64,000 nt of DNA from Gyrodactylus bullatarudis (taxonomy: Eukaryota; Platyhelminthes; Monogenea; Gyrodactylidea; Gyrodactylidae): the NCBI GenBank assembly GCA_012064415.1, contig SSNU01000064.1, forward strand, positions 231,613-295,612. The letters are read 5' to 3'. Of this stretch, positions 54,363 to 64,000 are shown in pieces (within the stretch, counting starts at the first letter, position 1; each line of letters starts with the position of its first letter). The notes under the pieces were generated by a model. That model searched no databases and was not told where the DNA came from. It worked only from the letters and a program-made list of their open reading frames with translations. The position numbers and the translations under genes were made by a program.

Positions 54363-57300
54363 ATGAGCAAAACTAACTCATTCCAGCTTTTTGAAGATAT
54401 AACGAGTGATGCTTGGAATGCTGATTTAAATTCTTTTCAGATATCTAAAACTAGTAAGCTATAGTATATATTCAGTATGCAAAAAAGCTGCAGATCAAGT
54501 CATTATTAACCATAAAAATGAGAAAAAGAAAATTACTCAATCCAAAGCCCCTAAATTTCCCGGAAACGTTCAACGAGTTGATGAAAAATTCAATGCACTT
54601 TCGTCCTCTGACAATGTATCCAAAGAGAAATCAGAATCAGTTGCTTCCTGTATTGCTAAACCTTGTGTAGATTTAGGTATGTTTTGATTCCATAATTTAT
54701 CTATTAACCTGATACGAATGAATTAATAACTTCAATAATTTTCGACATTATAAAAACTAATAACTGTGCTTTCAGACGAATTGAGAAAACTATCATGGCT
54801 AGGAATTTGTCCATCGCATCGACCAATAGTTTGGAAATTACTCCTTGACTATATGCCACCCCGAGCGGAAAGAAGAGCAAATCAATTTGAAAAAAAATTC
54901 AAAGAATACTCAGACCTGAGGAAAGATTATTTTGATGAAATTGAACAGCAACAAGAAACCTTTAATCAAATTCAAAAGGATACTCGACGTATGGCTACAA
55001 TAGCTCTTAATAAAGAGTTTATTGCCATGTTCGATAGGATACTATTAATATGGTCCTCAAGACATCCTGCCAGTGGCTACGTTCAAGGTATGAATGATCT
55101 GGTCACACCATTCTTTATTGTCTTCTTAGGAGAGCATATAAAGATAGGTTAGTTTGATTTTTTTCTCGTTTTATTGATCAAATTTTTTCAATTTATTACT
55201 AATCTATTTGTAGTGAGTACTTATTTTGATAACTTGAATTTTTCTTATTGAATTCACACATCTTCTTCAATCACCATGAATCATTCCATATGAAACAAAG
55301 TGTATTCAACAATATTCATATGTCAAGAGAATAATTATTCTAATGTCTTTCTCAAAAATTCATGATAATGATCAGGTTTAAAGTATTGGCTCTTGACACT
55401 AGTTTCATTAAATCATCATTATTCAGTGACTTTAGGTTTAAATGAACAATAAGGTTAAATTATTATTGTATTGCCTGAATTTAAAGATTATCATTCATGC
55501 GTGTCGATGGAAAAATTGATTTATCATCAATTTCCTAATTACCAAAGATCTCTCATTTATGTTTAAACTGATCTCAGGATTATTTAGATTTATTTTCATC
55601 AGGCGAACTTGAGGTTCTGGTACATTGATAATATAGGAATCTTGCTTTTTTACAGTCCAAGAAAACTGTGATCTTTTAATACGTTACTTAAACTGACCAC
55701 GGAATAAATAAAACCCTAAAATGATATGAAAAAAGAAATAATATTTTATACTTCCATTACAATTCCATGTAATTTAAAGATCATATCGGAAATAATCATT
55801 CTAAACAAAACCATAATCGTAATTTACGCTAGAAAAATTTCAAAGAGTCTCAAAGAGATATCTAAAATTTGATGAAATAGCCAAGATTATGGAAATTTAT
55901 TTTCTTTCAAATGAACCACATAAATTATTTTAGGGCGGTAAAATAGCAATTTTTAGCAAAATTATATTTTAAAAATAGCAATACGTAAAATCCACTAGTT
56001 TTTACAAAGTCACTTATCGAAAATAGTCTTGTTCAGAGTAGCATTCTGAACCTTTTCTTACTTGAAATCTCAGACCAATAAAATACAGATGAAAATCAAA
56101 CACTCTGACTGGTCTAAGAATTATAATCAATAAAAGAGTCCAATCGAATTCAAGTAACTATAACTTAAGATACGCACCAGGGTTTTCCATACTTCTCCAT
56201 GTATTACTCCCACTCAGAGCCCGTTTTCAGATCAACTTATCCATTTTTAATGACATGAATATATCCCAGATTTGTAATTATCTTTATCAATTTATCCCAG
56301 TGAACCATAACTATTTTTGTAATTTTTTCAAATAACTATCAAATTTATAAATAAAAATCTATTATATATAATATTCGAGTTAAATAGCTATTCCTGTAGC
56401 CGTAGTGCTTAGGGTTGAATGCTTTCGAAATTCTTGTTAAAAGTGATAGGGTATCTAAAAGAGTTGATTTCGTATGAGAGAGAGGATCTTCTTTTGATCT
56501 AGACCTGACAATGATTATATCATGAATAATAAGGAAAGGCTCGTTTGATGAGGAAATCAAGAAGATAAATACATGTATAGCAAAACTATTTCAGAGACCA
56601 AAACAGATCTGGAGTATGTTTTACATCATTTAATACAGATTCCATTGCTCATAAACATATTAAAAAACATGCCCTAAATATAAAAAAACACTTATTCAGT
56701 GTGCGTAGTACTCTGAATGAGATTGGGTTAAAATTTTTTATAATCGATTATATATCTTTGTTACTTGTAAAATTCGGGTCTATGGGTTGTATAATTGAGT
56801 GGTGAATTTGTTTTGAAACAAGTTAGGTGCTACGGAAACTTGAAAAACATTTAAACTCGAAAAACTCTTTTCTTTGCCCAGAAACTTGTATTATTTTTTA
56901 CATTTTTGAAATCAGCGTGAAATTCTGCTTCAGTAAATGTCATTATTTAAAATATACAAAAAATATTTTTCAAAACTTACCCCAGTGTAATAGAGAGTTT
57001 ACATTTTATTTTTGTAATAGAAACCGATTCGGATGGTAAACTCTTGTTGATGGATAATCTAAGTCAGTCATCATTAGACGAAATTGAATGCTCAACCTTT
57101 TGGTGTCTCAACAACTTTATCAACACAATCCAGAGTCATTATACATTTGCTCAAGCCTCTGTACAAAAGAGCATTCATCAGTTAATTTATCTTATCAAAT
57201 TCTTTGATCTCAAACTTCATCAGAAACTAATCGAGAATGATATTGATTACATTCAGTTTGCCTTTCGTTGGATGAATAATCTCCTTTTGAGAGAAATACC

Positions 57301-57568
57301 CCTCGGATGTGGAATCCGGCTCTTTGATACATATCTTTCTGAGAAAGATGAACTGCCCAAGTTTCATGTTTACGTCTGTGCTGCCTTCCTAACTCACTTT
57401 AGCGACAGACTCATGGCTGAGCCAGACTTTCAGAGCCTCCTACTCCTTTTGCAACATCTCCCGACGGAACATTGGAAAGAGAAAGATATTGATATGATTC
57501 TAGCTAAAGCCCACTATTATCGTTCCCTATATTCCGGATGTAATGAAGCCAAAAACTTACAGTTATAA
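54363..57568 (+). CDS. TBC1D22: TBC1D22-type Rab GTPase-activating protein
   Basis: Four exons (54363-54453, 54476-54676, 54776-55147, 57021-57568) encode 403 residues; introns are 22, 99 and 1,873 bp. The N-terminus has FQLFEDITSDAWNAD, matching the conserved start of TBC1D22A/B. The TBC domain begins DELRKLSWLGICPSHRPIVW; IQKDTRRM holds the Arg finger and SGYVQGMNDLVTPFF the Gln finger; later HYTFAQASVQ, FAFRWMNNLLLREIPLG and FHVYVCAAFLTHF complete the domain. Both catalytic fingers are present, so an active Rab GAP at Golgi/endosomal membranes is expected. The protein is about 100 residues shorter than the vertebrate ones, mainly in the disordered linker. The 22-bp first intron (GTAAGC...TTCAG) is the shortest in the window and is required for the frame. 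Confidence 0.9.
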
Positions 57569-57823
57569 AGACTCTTCATTTTTAGCTTTTTTTTCTTTTG
57601 ATTATAGATACATGTATACCGATAAAGATCAAGATTCCTTTACGATACTTTATTATTATTATTACTATTATTAATATATGTATACTTTTTTATCATGTAA
57701 TATCAATAATATGAATAATATAAAATTCTGATTACAATTGAGGACTTGCCTTTAACTACAATCGATTACAACTCTTGTATTTTGAAATCAATTATAATCA
57801 TACTACTTGGTCAGTCATATATA
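57569..57823. other. TBC1D22 3' flank
   Basis: Contains a TTATTATTATTACTATTATT microsatellite and several AATAAT stretches that may serve as polyadenylation signals. It ends at the TATA that precedes the Ginger-like element. Confidence 0.4.
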
Positions 57824-58197
57824 TGTTGTGACGAAAGTTGGATTAATCCAAGAAGAAAATGTAATAGGGGGGGGGTGGAGTGTATTTTCCTCTCTGCCCC
57901 CTTTTCGGTCTTACGTGTATTTTAATTTTTTTCTTCATTTTAAGGGGGATAAATAAAATTTTACACTCTACCCTATGTAATACATAGTATGTATGCTTGG
58001 TGTATGCTACGTTGAAAATGAAGTTGAAATCTGAAGTCAGGCTGCATAAAAATCTTGTCATTTTAGCAAATGAAATATAATCTCATAATTTTTATATTTA
58101 AACAGTCTAAATATACTTGAAGCAGCCCCTCATTGGAAAGATAATTAAATTTCGCGTCTATTGCTGTAATTTTCAAATATTTTTAAATCCATTCAAA
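57824..58197 (+). repeat. Left terminal inverted repeat of the Ginger-like element
   Basis: Outer end TGTTGTGACGAAAGTTGG, inner end near AATCCATTCAAA. It contains an open 72-codon frame that is mirrored in the other arm; its preservation simply reflects arm identity. A run of nine G at 57869 has a C-run partner in the right arm. Confidence 0.85.
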
Positions 58198-58220
58198 AGA
58201 AATTATAGTCTTAGAAAAGT

Positions 58221-58705
58221 TTATTTATTTTTACAGCTATTGCTGCTATGACACTTTGAATTGCAAAGTACATTTAATTTTCGGCATTTAAAAGATTTTG
58301 CTGTACAGCCAGTTGTACAGTTACATTTTGTAAAGCCTTGCCCATCGGATCTCGACTGCCTAATACTGGCTGTTCTCACACTGACGGGTGCTTCTTTTGT
58401 ATCAGGAAGGTCGATTATTTTTTCCTCGACAGGTTGGAACTGTGATCGAGAAAACCATCCTGCTAATGGGCCTTGACTTGTTGTTATTTTAAATTTTTCA
58501 CTTTTTTCCTCACTTATAACACCCAATAAATTTCGATCATCAGCCTTGGATCTGTCAATATCGGGAATTTTGATCGTTACATTGTCACCTACATTGACTT
58601 CTGATAGTGAATGATCAGTCAACATTTTTGATGCCTCCTTTTGCAAACTCTTCAAGCAATCGTTACGAATAGAACTAATGATCTTAGTTCTTTCAATAAC
58701 GGGAC
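58221..58705 (-). CDS. C-terminal part of a KRBA2/Ginger-type integrase (degenerate)
   Basis: A last exon of about 160 codons starts after an acceptor TATTTTTAG. It contains VGDNVTIKIPDIDRSKADD and NLLGVISEE, the chromo/SH3-like tail of integrases found in Ginger transposons and their relatives, and ends with a zinc-type knot CNCTTGCTAKSFKC then CNSKCHSSNSC. Further upstream, 58785-59060 on the same strand, RMTPYKAVFGQEIQ is the end of the rve catalytic domain and DEDDFEDLNE a small exon. The Asp-Asp-Glu catalytic core is not present in the element, and the join between the 58790-58860 exon and this one lacks a good donor. It is therefore a truncated, probably inactive gene in a non-autonomous element. 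Confidence 0.65.
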
Positions 58706-59339
58706 CTAAAAATACACGTAAATTATGGGATAAATAGATAAGAATAATATTTGAATCTTATTTAAAAATTGATCCGGTATTTCAATCTCGTTCAAATCTT
58801 CAAAGTCATCTTCATCTGAAAATTAATTTGAATAAGAATACAAGAAGTTTAGGGATGAAAAACTTTACTAACCTGTATCTGAACAACTTTTGTTGTTTAA
58901 ATCTTTTGTCTGGATTTCTTGTCCAAAGACAGCTTTGTACGGGGTCATTCTAATCGTTCTATGATGGCATCTGTTTTTCATGAGCTGAACTTCTTTTGCG
59001 CAGTTTGTAAATCTGGCTGTCTTCTTGATAATTTATAGTTGTGGATTCAAGCCTTCTGATTTGATCATCGTACTCCAAGTCTGTCATAGATTTGTATTGT
59101 CCCCTTTATCAAATACAAGTAAAATGTATGCAATACATGTTTTTTTTCAATTAACTACATAAACAGACATTCGAAAAATACAAATCTATCACTTGTTAGA
59201 AAATATTTGTATTTCAAAACAAAAATAGAAAAATAATTAAGGATAATTGATTCGCCAGATTTCAATTTTATTCTCAAAATGTCAATAATTGTGAAATCAC
59301 ATCAAAATTATTCTTAAACTTAAATTTTCTTCTACTTAA

Positions 59340-59732
59340 TTTGAATGGATTTAAAAATATTTGAAAATTACAGCAATAGACGCGAAATTTAATTATCTTT
59401 CCAATGAGGGGCTGCTTCAAGTATATTTAGACTGTTTAAATATAAAAATTATGAGATTATATTTCATTTGCTAAAATGACAAGATTTTTATGCAGCCTGA
59501 CTTCAGATTTCAACTTCATTTTCAACGTAGCATACACCAAGCATACATACTATGTATTACATAGGGTAGAGTGTAAAATTTTATTTATCCCCCTTAAAAT
59601 GAAGAAAAAAATTAAAATACACGTAAGACCGAAAAGGGGGCAGAGAGGAAAATACAATCCACCCCCCCCCCTATTACATTTTCTTCTTGGATTAATCCAA
59701 CTTTCGTCTTTCTTCCAACTTTCGTCACAACA
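59340..59732 (-). repeat. Right terminal inverted repeat of the Ginger-like element
   Basis: Complement of the left arm. Near the outer end the segment CCAACTTTCGTC occurs twice (59697 and 59715), explaining its greater length. Directly after the final CAACA comes TATA. Confidence 0.85.
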
Positions 59733-59784
59733 TATATATTTGATAAACACCTACCATGATAAATCAATATAGAGAGCTATTTTA

Positions 59785-59869
59785 AGAAGGATTGAGTAAA
59801 CTTCGTAAATTAACTGTTTCCTATAAAATTCGATGAATAGTTTTCACAAGAAAATTCGAATATTTTTAA
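59785..59869 (+). promoter_or_regulatory. Promoter of the mucin-like gene
   Basis: A block with GGATTGAGTAAACTTCGTAA (59790-59809) is shared almost exactly with the paralogue's upstream region (61265-61284). A TATA-like CCTATAAAAT lies at 59821, about 45 bp before the ATG. Conservation of this block, while the rest of the upstream DNA differs, marks it as a likely control element. Confidence 0.5.
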
Positions 59870-60553
59870 ATGCTACTTGTGAAGAATATTTTCATCCTGT
59901 TTATGATGATAAGCTTTGCTATGGGCCTATCCAAAGAGATAAAGGACTCTGGAAAGCAAATCTTGAGAGATTTATTTGGTAAAATGACCAAGGCACCGGA
60001 AGATCAAAATTCCCTTGACAAGTTGGGAGGAGCTCTTGCTGATAAATCAGAAGAAGGTCTGAATAATCTCATTGACAAAGGGGCTGATAAAGCTGATGAA
60101 AAATTGAATAATATGCTCAATATAACCTCTACAACACCGGAGCCTACTACAACAACTCCAGAGCCTACCACAACAACACCGGAGCCTACCACAACAACAC
60201 CGGAGCCTACCACAACAACATCAGAGCCTACAACGACTACAAAAGAGCCTACAACGACCACATCAGAACCTACAACAACGACATCAGAGCCTACAACGAC
60301 TACATCAGAACCTACAACGACCACAACAGAGCCTACAACGACCACACCAGAACCTACAACGACATCAGAACCTACCACAACAACTGAATCAGAACCTATT
60401 ACAACAACTGAATCAGAACCTATCACATCAACTGAATCAGAGTCTTCAACGACTAATGGACCTAAGAAAATTTTTCCCATGACTCCAATCATAAAGAATA
60501 TCATAGGTAAACTCATCGACCAACTAAAGATAACTTTTGAAGAAAAGTTTTGA
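59870..60553 (+). CDS. Secreted mucin-like protein with Thr/Pro/Glu repeats
   Basis: A single-exon frame of 227 residues. MLLVKNIFILFMMISFAMG is a signal peptide; residues about 20-85 form a charged, probably helical domain (LSKEIKDSGKQILRDLFGKM; SLDKLGGALADKSEEGLNNL); about 86-195 are some fifteen copies of a seven-residue unit of the type EPTTTTP/S, encoded by a 21-bp DNA repeat; the C-terminal 25 residues are again helical (MTPIIKNIIGKLIDQLKI). Threonine-rich repeats of this sort are normally heavily O-glycosylated, giving an extended mucin-like rod; one NIT sequon precedes it. A surface-coat or lubricating role is inferred. The repeat DNA is likely length-variable. The paralogue at 61332 lacks the repeats. 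Confidence 0.75.
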   Translation: MLLVKNIFILFMMISFAMGLSKEIKDSGKQILRDLFGKMTKAPEDQNSLDKLGGALADKSEEGLNNLIDKGADKADEKLNNMLNITSTTPEPTTTTPEPTTTTPEPTTTTPEPTTTTSEPTTTTKEPTTTTSEPTTTTSEPTTTTSEPTTTTTEPTTTTPEPTTTSEPTTTTESEPITTTESEPITSTESESSTTNGPKKIFPMTPIIKNIIGKLIDQLKITFEEKF

Positions 60554-61260
60554 TTCAAGACGTTTGATGTAAATACAGTTGGAAATAAATTTTAAAAATT
60601 CATGTTGGCCACCTTTGAATAATTATGATAGCCTAGAATATAGAGGTTACAAATAATATGGAATAAAAAATTAATTCTTATAGAAATCGTAGTGCTCTAA
60701 AGAATTTTACGAGTAACTTTGAAAAATCTAAAACGTCCTCAATTTTGACTGAAAGAGTCAATCTATAGAGTTTAAAGGCTACATTTTCCCACATCCTAAT
60801 TTCTTTTGATCGTTTTCTAAAATATCCTGATTTTGATCGGTCTCTTGCAAGTAAACATACATAAAACTGGTTTTTAGAGTACATTCAAAGGGAAAATTTT
60901 ATGTTGTAACGAAAAAGGACATTGTTTTTAGTATAATTTGATACTTTTAAACTCTCTAAACATCTCTGATCCTCGTAATTAAGCTTATAAAACTCATTTT
61001 TCTACTTTAATTTCACCCTTAAAAACACGAGGTTAGGTGCACCACTGAATTCTTTGTAAAATTCGAAATGGCGGACTGTTAATATGGTCACTGTAAATAA
61101 ACCTTATCAAAGAAATTAGAATCTTATGCTAACACTTTTAGATCATACAGTGTAGATATTAATATTTAGTAAGATACTTTGTATTCCTGAGTATATTTTA
61201 CAACTAATAATTATAATAGCGGAAAATATTCTTTAATACAAATCAATAAAAGCTAATTTG
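60554..61260. other. Spacer between the mucin paralogues, no gene
   Basis: AT-rich spacer. An AATAAA is found at 60583. No coding frame supported. Confidence 0.4.
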
Positions 61261-61331
61261 AGAAGGATTGAGTAAACTTCGTAAATTCTCAGAATTTTTA
61301 TACCAAATTGTGGATTCAAATTCATTTTCAA

Positions 61332-61754
61332 ATGCTACTTGTGAAGAATATTTTCATCCTGTTTATGATGATAAGCTTTGCTATGGGCCTATCCAAAGAG
61401 ATAAAGGACTCTGGAAAGCAAATCTTGAGAGATTTATTTGGTAAAATGACCAAGGCACCGGAAGATCGAAATTCCTTTGACAAGTTGGGAAGAGCTCTAG
61501 CTGATAAATCAAAAGAAAGTTTGGATAATCTCATTGACAAAGGGGCTGACAAAGTTGAAGAAAAAATTAACGAATTACTCAACATAACAACTTCCACTTT
61601 GCCGACATCGGTATCCTTGAAATCTGGCCAAACTACTACCAAGAATCCAACTTCTACAAGTTCTGACAAGAAGAAATCGACCATGAATCAAATTATCCAA
61701 AGAATGATGGGTAACAAAATCGAACAGTTGAAAATTGTCTACGATGACGAATGA
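61332..61754 (+). CDS. Paralogue of the mucin-like protein without the repeat rod
   Basis: A frame of 140 residues starting at the ATG matching its neighbour (a few codons upstream are open, but have no ATG). Signal peptide and the next ~65 residues are nearly identical to the 59870 protein, also at DNA level (MTKAPED and IDKGADK among the invariant parts), then the sequences diverge: here a short Thr/Ser segment (TTSTLPTSVS, TTTKNPTSTSS) replaces the long repeat, and the tail MNQIIQRMMGNKIEQLKIV is only similar. This shows a tandem duplication followed by gain or loss of repeats. The same 20-bp upstream block is present at 61265. Function unknown; secreted. Confidence 0.72.
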   Translation: MLLVKNIFILFMMISFAMGLSKEIKDSGKQILRDLFGKMTKAPEDRNSFDKLGRALADKSKESLDNLIDKGADKVEEKINELLNITTSTLPTSVSLKSGQTTTKNPTSTSSDKKKSTMNQIIQRMMGNKIEQLKIVYDDE

Positions 61755-62848
61755 AGTGGCTTTAAAATCCTTTAAATTTGAAATTCACTTCCAAATATAT
61801 ATATTAATCTTGCTAGTTCTTGGGTCAGATTTTTGACATTTCTACATTTGAGATGAGAATTTATTTGAACGATAATACTGCCGTTACTATGCAGAATATT
61901 TCGTGGCTTCCATTGATCCATTTCGAGATTGTATTTCAGCCCTCACTAGAGGAGGGACGAAGAATAGAGTTGTCAACAGGAAAACTCTGTTCATTAATTA
62001 TTCGTTCATCACCCCAAAGGAAATATTTTTCCAAAAATCCTCCCAATAATTTTCAAAAGAAAATACAAGAAATAATTTCATTCAATACTAAATTTCATCA
62101 CACTTTTTTACGGCTTTTACATGGTCTTCCACATTTTTTATTTATTTTCGACGTCACAGAGCATGATAATCTCCGAGTAAGCTGCTTTCAATGAGATTAC
62201 TTTGTATTTAATTTCTGCGAAATTTTCTCCTTTTTGACAACTCAGCTCAAAGCTGTCCATGTTTGAGTGGGAATTTTGAAATAATAATTATTCTTATTTG
62301 TAATTGATTTGAGGAAAAGATTTGAATTTTTATTGGGGGGATTTTTTGAATTAACCCTATTTATTTAGATAATTGTACCCCTAATTTAGAAGAAAAATTT
62401 TTTTCAAACTTTGAGCGGGAAAACCTTTTTTATTTAAAAGTAGCTAAGAGAAGATTTCAAATTCGTAATCAGACAAAAAAACCAAATACTACCATTAAAT
62501 TTTTACAAGACCCACTGAAGGAAGTTCGAAACGATGGAAATTTGTAGTCATAATTTCGAGTCAAGTTTTCCTTCTATAAAACGTAAAAATAAATATTTAA
62601 TACGCGTGTGGACAGTTCCCTATTGAATTCTATTGGTAGAAATGTTTTTTTTCCAGCTAACTAAACTATAGTTTAAACAGCTATTTATTTATACGGGTTA
62701 TATTGAGCGAGATTTTTGAAAATTACTTGAGAATGCATTTAATCTTTCTTCTTGTGTAAGTGGAAATGGACCAGGATCAAGAAAAGGAGAGCACTGAAAG
62801 TTTGTCAAATTTTCCACCTAACTATCTGAAGGGAACCAGGTCCAGTTT
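61755..62848. other. Intergenic, no gene supported
   Basis: AT-rich spacer. A 124-codon frame at 61820-62194 has no signal peptide, recognisable motif or splice context. The segment 62766-62848 is open behind an ATG but out of frame with the transporter and probably leader. Confidence 0.4.
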
Positions 62849-63315
62849 ATGATTGATTTCTCGGCTGGCGAGAATTCATCAAAGAATAATCCGGAGAATG
62901 CACAAAAAGACTTGAACAAAACCGAAATTGTTTTTCTAAATTTTTCATATTTTGGGATAAATATGCTTACGCTGTTGTTATTTGTGGAAGGTGAGAAAGA
63001 CATCTAATCCTCCTTTTGAAAGTAATTCCAGCCCAGATTCAGGAAATTGCTGGACCAGTGCACAAAGCAACCTATCTCGGGCTTACTGCAGCAATTGGTG
63101 CAAGTAACTTTGGAAAAAATGTTTACTAGAGTTATTTCATTGATATTTAGCCCAATTATTGGGACAATTAGTGATAAAACAATGACCCGATTTGGAAAGA
63201 GGAGACCATTCATGCTTATCGGAATGATTTTGGTCATGTAACTTGAACTGTAATCTAACATTTTCAATAGAATTGGATGTATTGGCCAGTTGATAACATG
63301 TCCAGTTATTCGAAT
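62849..63315 (+). CDS. MFS transporter, N-terminal exons (partial)
   Basis: Exons 62849-62990, 63032-63103, 63132-63237 and 63271-63315 join in phase through introns of 41, 28 and 33 bp. After a polar leader (MIDFSAGENSSKNN) comes TM1 (FSYFGINMLTLLLFVE), the loop AQIQEIAGPVHKATYLGLTAAIGA leading through TM2 (IISLIFSPIIGTISD), the MFS motif A SDKTMTRFGKRRPF, and TM3. The IQEIAGPVHKAT / FSPIIGTISDKT pattern resembles the SLC45/sugar-symporter side of the superfamily and even more the bacterial and protist MFS group with Q-x-IAG-x-x-K-x-x-LG. Substrate unknown. The start has AG then three bases before it (GGTCCAG). The remainder lies beyond a long intron or outside the window. Confidence 0.75.
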
Positions 63316-64000
63316 GTAAGTTATCTTAAAGATCAAATAATAATTTCGAGTATTTGATCAGGAAATACAGATAAATAGATCTAGAAAAAGCCTAGATTTT
63401 AGGCGTATATCATCAAGGTTAATCCAAGTGTTTCGTCCTTATTTGGACTTGCCAGTATACCAGAACCTGGGATTTAAACATGGAAAATCTTTTACTCGTT
63501 CATTTCGTCATCCATCTCAGATTATTTGAGATTTTTCTACTTTTCAATATGGAATCCATTTTCAAACTGTGACATTCAGGTTTTCCATTAGAACCAAGTT
63601 TAAGTATTTTACTCTTTTACCAATTCTCTTGACTTCAAGACTGTGAATTGAGAGCAAATTCTTATTTTTCTCATGAGGAAACCTTTTTCAATGTATTATT
63701 TGTTATTGGAATCTAAGAAATTGCATTTATGATGCAAGATAGAGCTTCCCGTAAAATCTGTTTATGTGCATATACAGTAGCTCATCAGTCAACCACCACT
63801 TTTCGTTAATCTCACAAGCTTTACATGTTATTTAATGTATTTTAGTAGGAATAGAACATGAATAGACCAAAAATATATCGGTGGCCAATGAGTTTCGCAA
63901 CTGACTGTAAGTGAACTTTAAATCAGAATCTTAAGGGATGCAGTGTCCGAAGGAGGATTATGGAACCGGTGGGACGACGGAGATTGTAATTATGTTCCAG
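63316..64000. other. Intron of the MFS gene or intergenic repeats
   Basis: Begins with a donor (GTAAGT) of the last visible MFS exon. No further MFS exon is evident before the window ends. The block TGAGTTTCGCAACTGACTGTAA near 63890 is an inverted copy of the repeat at 12905. Confidence 0.4.

Larger units (their letters stand above)
57824..59732 (-). mobile_element. Ginger-like DNA transposon with ~380-bp terminal inverted repeats
   Basis: The left terminal repeat (57824-58197) and right terminal repeat (59340-59732) are near-identical reverse complements; the right one has a ~19-bp internal duplication near its outer end. The ends read TGTTGTGACG...CGTCACAACA, fitting the TGTNR termini of Ginger elements, and each is flanked by TATA, a possible 4-bp target-site duplication (weak in AT-rich DNA). 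Between them lies the C-terminal part of an integrase-type gene on the minus strand. The near identity of the arms points to recent mobility. Confidence 0.75.

Noticed and set aside
57843..58061. A 72-codon frame, repeated in the other arm at 59476-59772
   Set aside because: Identical because it lies in the transposon's terminal inverted repeats; no coding features.
60004..60558. A 184-codon minus-strand frame rich in Val, Gly and Ser
   Set aside because: Antisense of the Thr-rich mucin repeat; the 21-bp repeat keeps the other strand open by necessity.
61820..62194. 124-codon plus-strand frame after the mucin paralogue
   Set aside because: Non-ATG start, no recognised motif, surrounded by repeat-like sequence.

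Overview
The window is nuclear DNA of an animal: strongly AT-rich, with spliced genes, metazoan protein families (TOM20, CLCC1, MRPL20, ATG4, IF1, corrinoid adenosyltransferase, TBC1D22) and eukaryotic mobile elements (Penelope-like, LINE, piggyBac, Ginger-like, tRNA-headed SINE, foldback repeats). The most diagnostic feature is intron size. Thirteen introns that keep conserved or long reading frames open are only 22-43 bp long; the others (63 bp to 2.9 kb) tend to be larger and the longest are filled with repeats. From general knowledge, dicyemid mesozoans (cephalopod kidney parasites) have spliceosomal introns of this size and a small, repeat-rich genome. A dicyemid or similar animal is my best guess; this is inference, not proof.

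Layout. 1-2697: 5' part of a large basic nuclear protein gene (minus), running off the left edge. 3194-11128: TOM20 then CLCC1 on the minus strand, and, divergently, MRPL20 then ATG4 on the plus strand; the last ATG4 intron is packed with repeats. 11.1-22.5 kb: mostly repeats, with one small membrane-protein gene, a long Penelope-like element inserted into an older foldback repeat, a 5'-truncated LINE and an internally deleted piggyBac. 22.5-38 kb: almost gene-free repeat sequence with one small secreted/membrane-protein gene and a striking long inverted repeat. 38.1-41.9 kb: two apparently identical 1.1-kb copies of an S1 serine-protease gene. 42-51.4 kb: repeats, a broken gene copy and a dead Penelope-like remnant. 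51.5-57.6 kb: an orphan acidic gene, IF1, corrinoid adenosyltransferase and the divergent TBC1D22. 57.8-59.7 kb: a Ginger-like transposon with ~380-bp terminal inverted repeats. 59.9-61.8 kb: two paralogous secreted mucin-like genes. 62.8 kb to the end: the first exons of an MFS transporter.

How the genes relate. Three same-strand pairs (TOM20-CLCC1, MRPL20-ATG4, adenosyltransferase-IF1) are separated by only 93-103 bp, and in each the downstream ATG is preceded within 0-8 bp by a good 3' splice acceptor with no upstream exon. That is the pattern expected of polycistronic transcripts resolved by spliced-leader trans-splicing. Two of the pairs belong to divergent clusters whose opposing start codons are only 81-90 bp apart. 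Several of these genes serve mitochondria (protein import, mitoribosome, ATP synthase inhibitor, cobalamin), with ATG4 and TBC1D22 in membrane traffic and autophagy. The secreted-protein genes (protease, mucins) instead have TATA-like boxes and no acceptor before the ATG, and are the ones that have duplicated recently.
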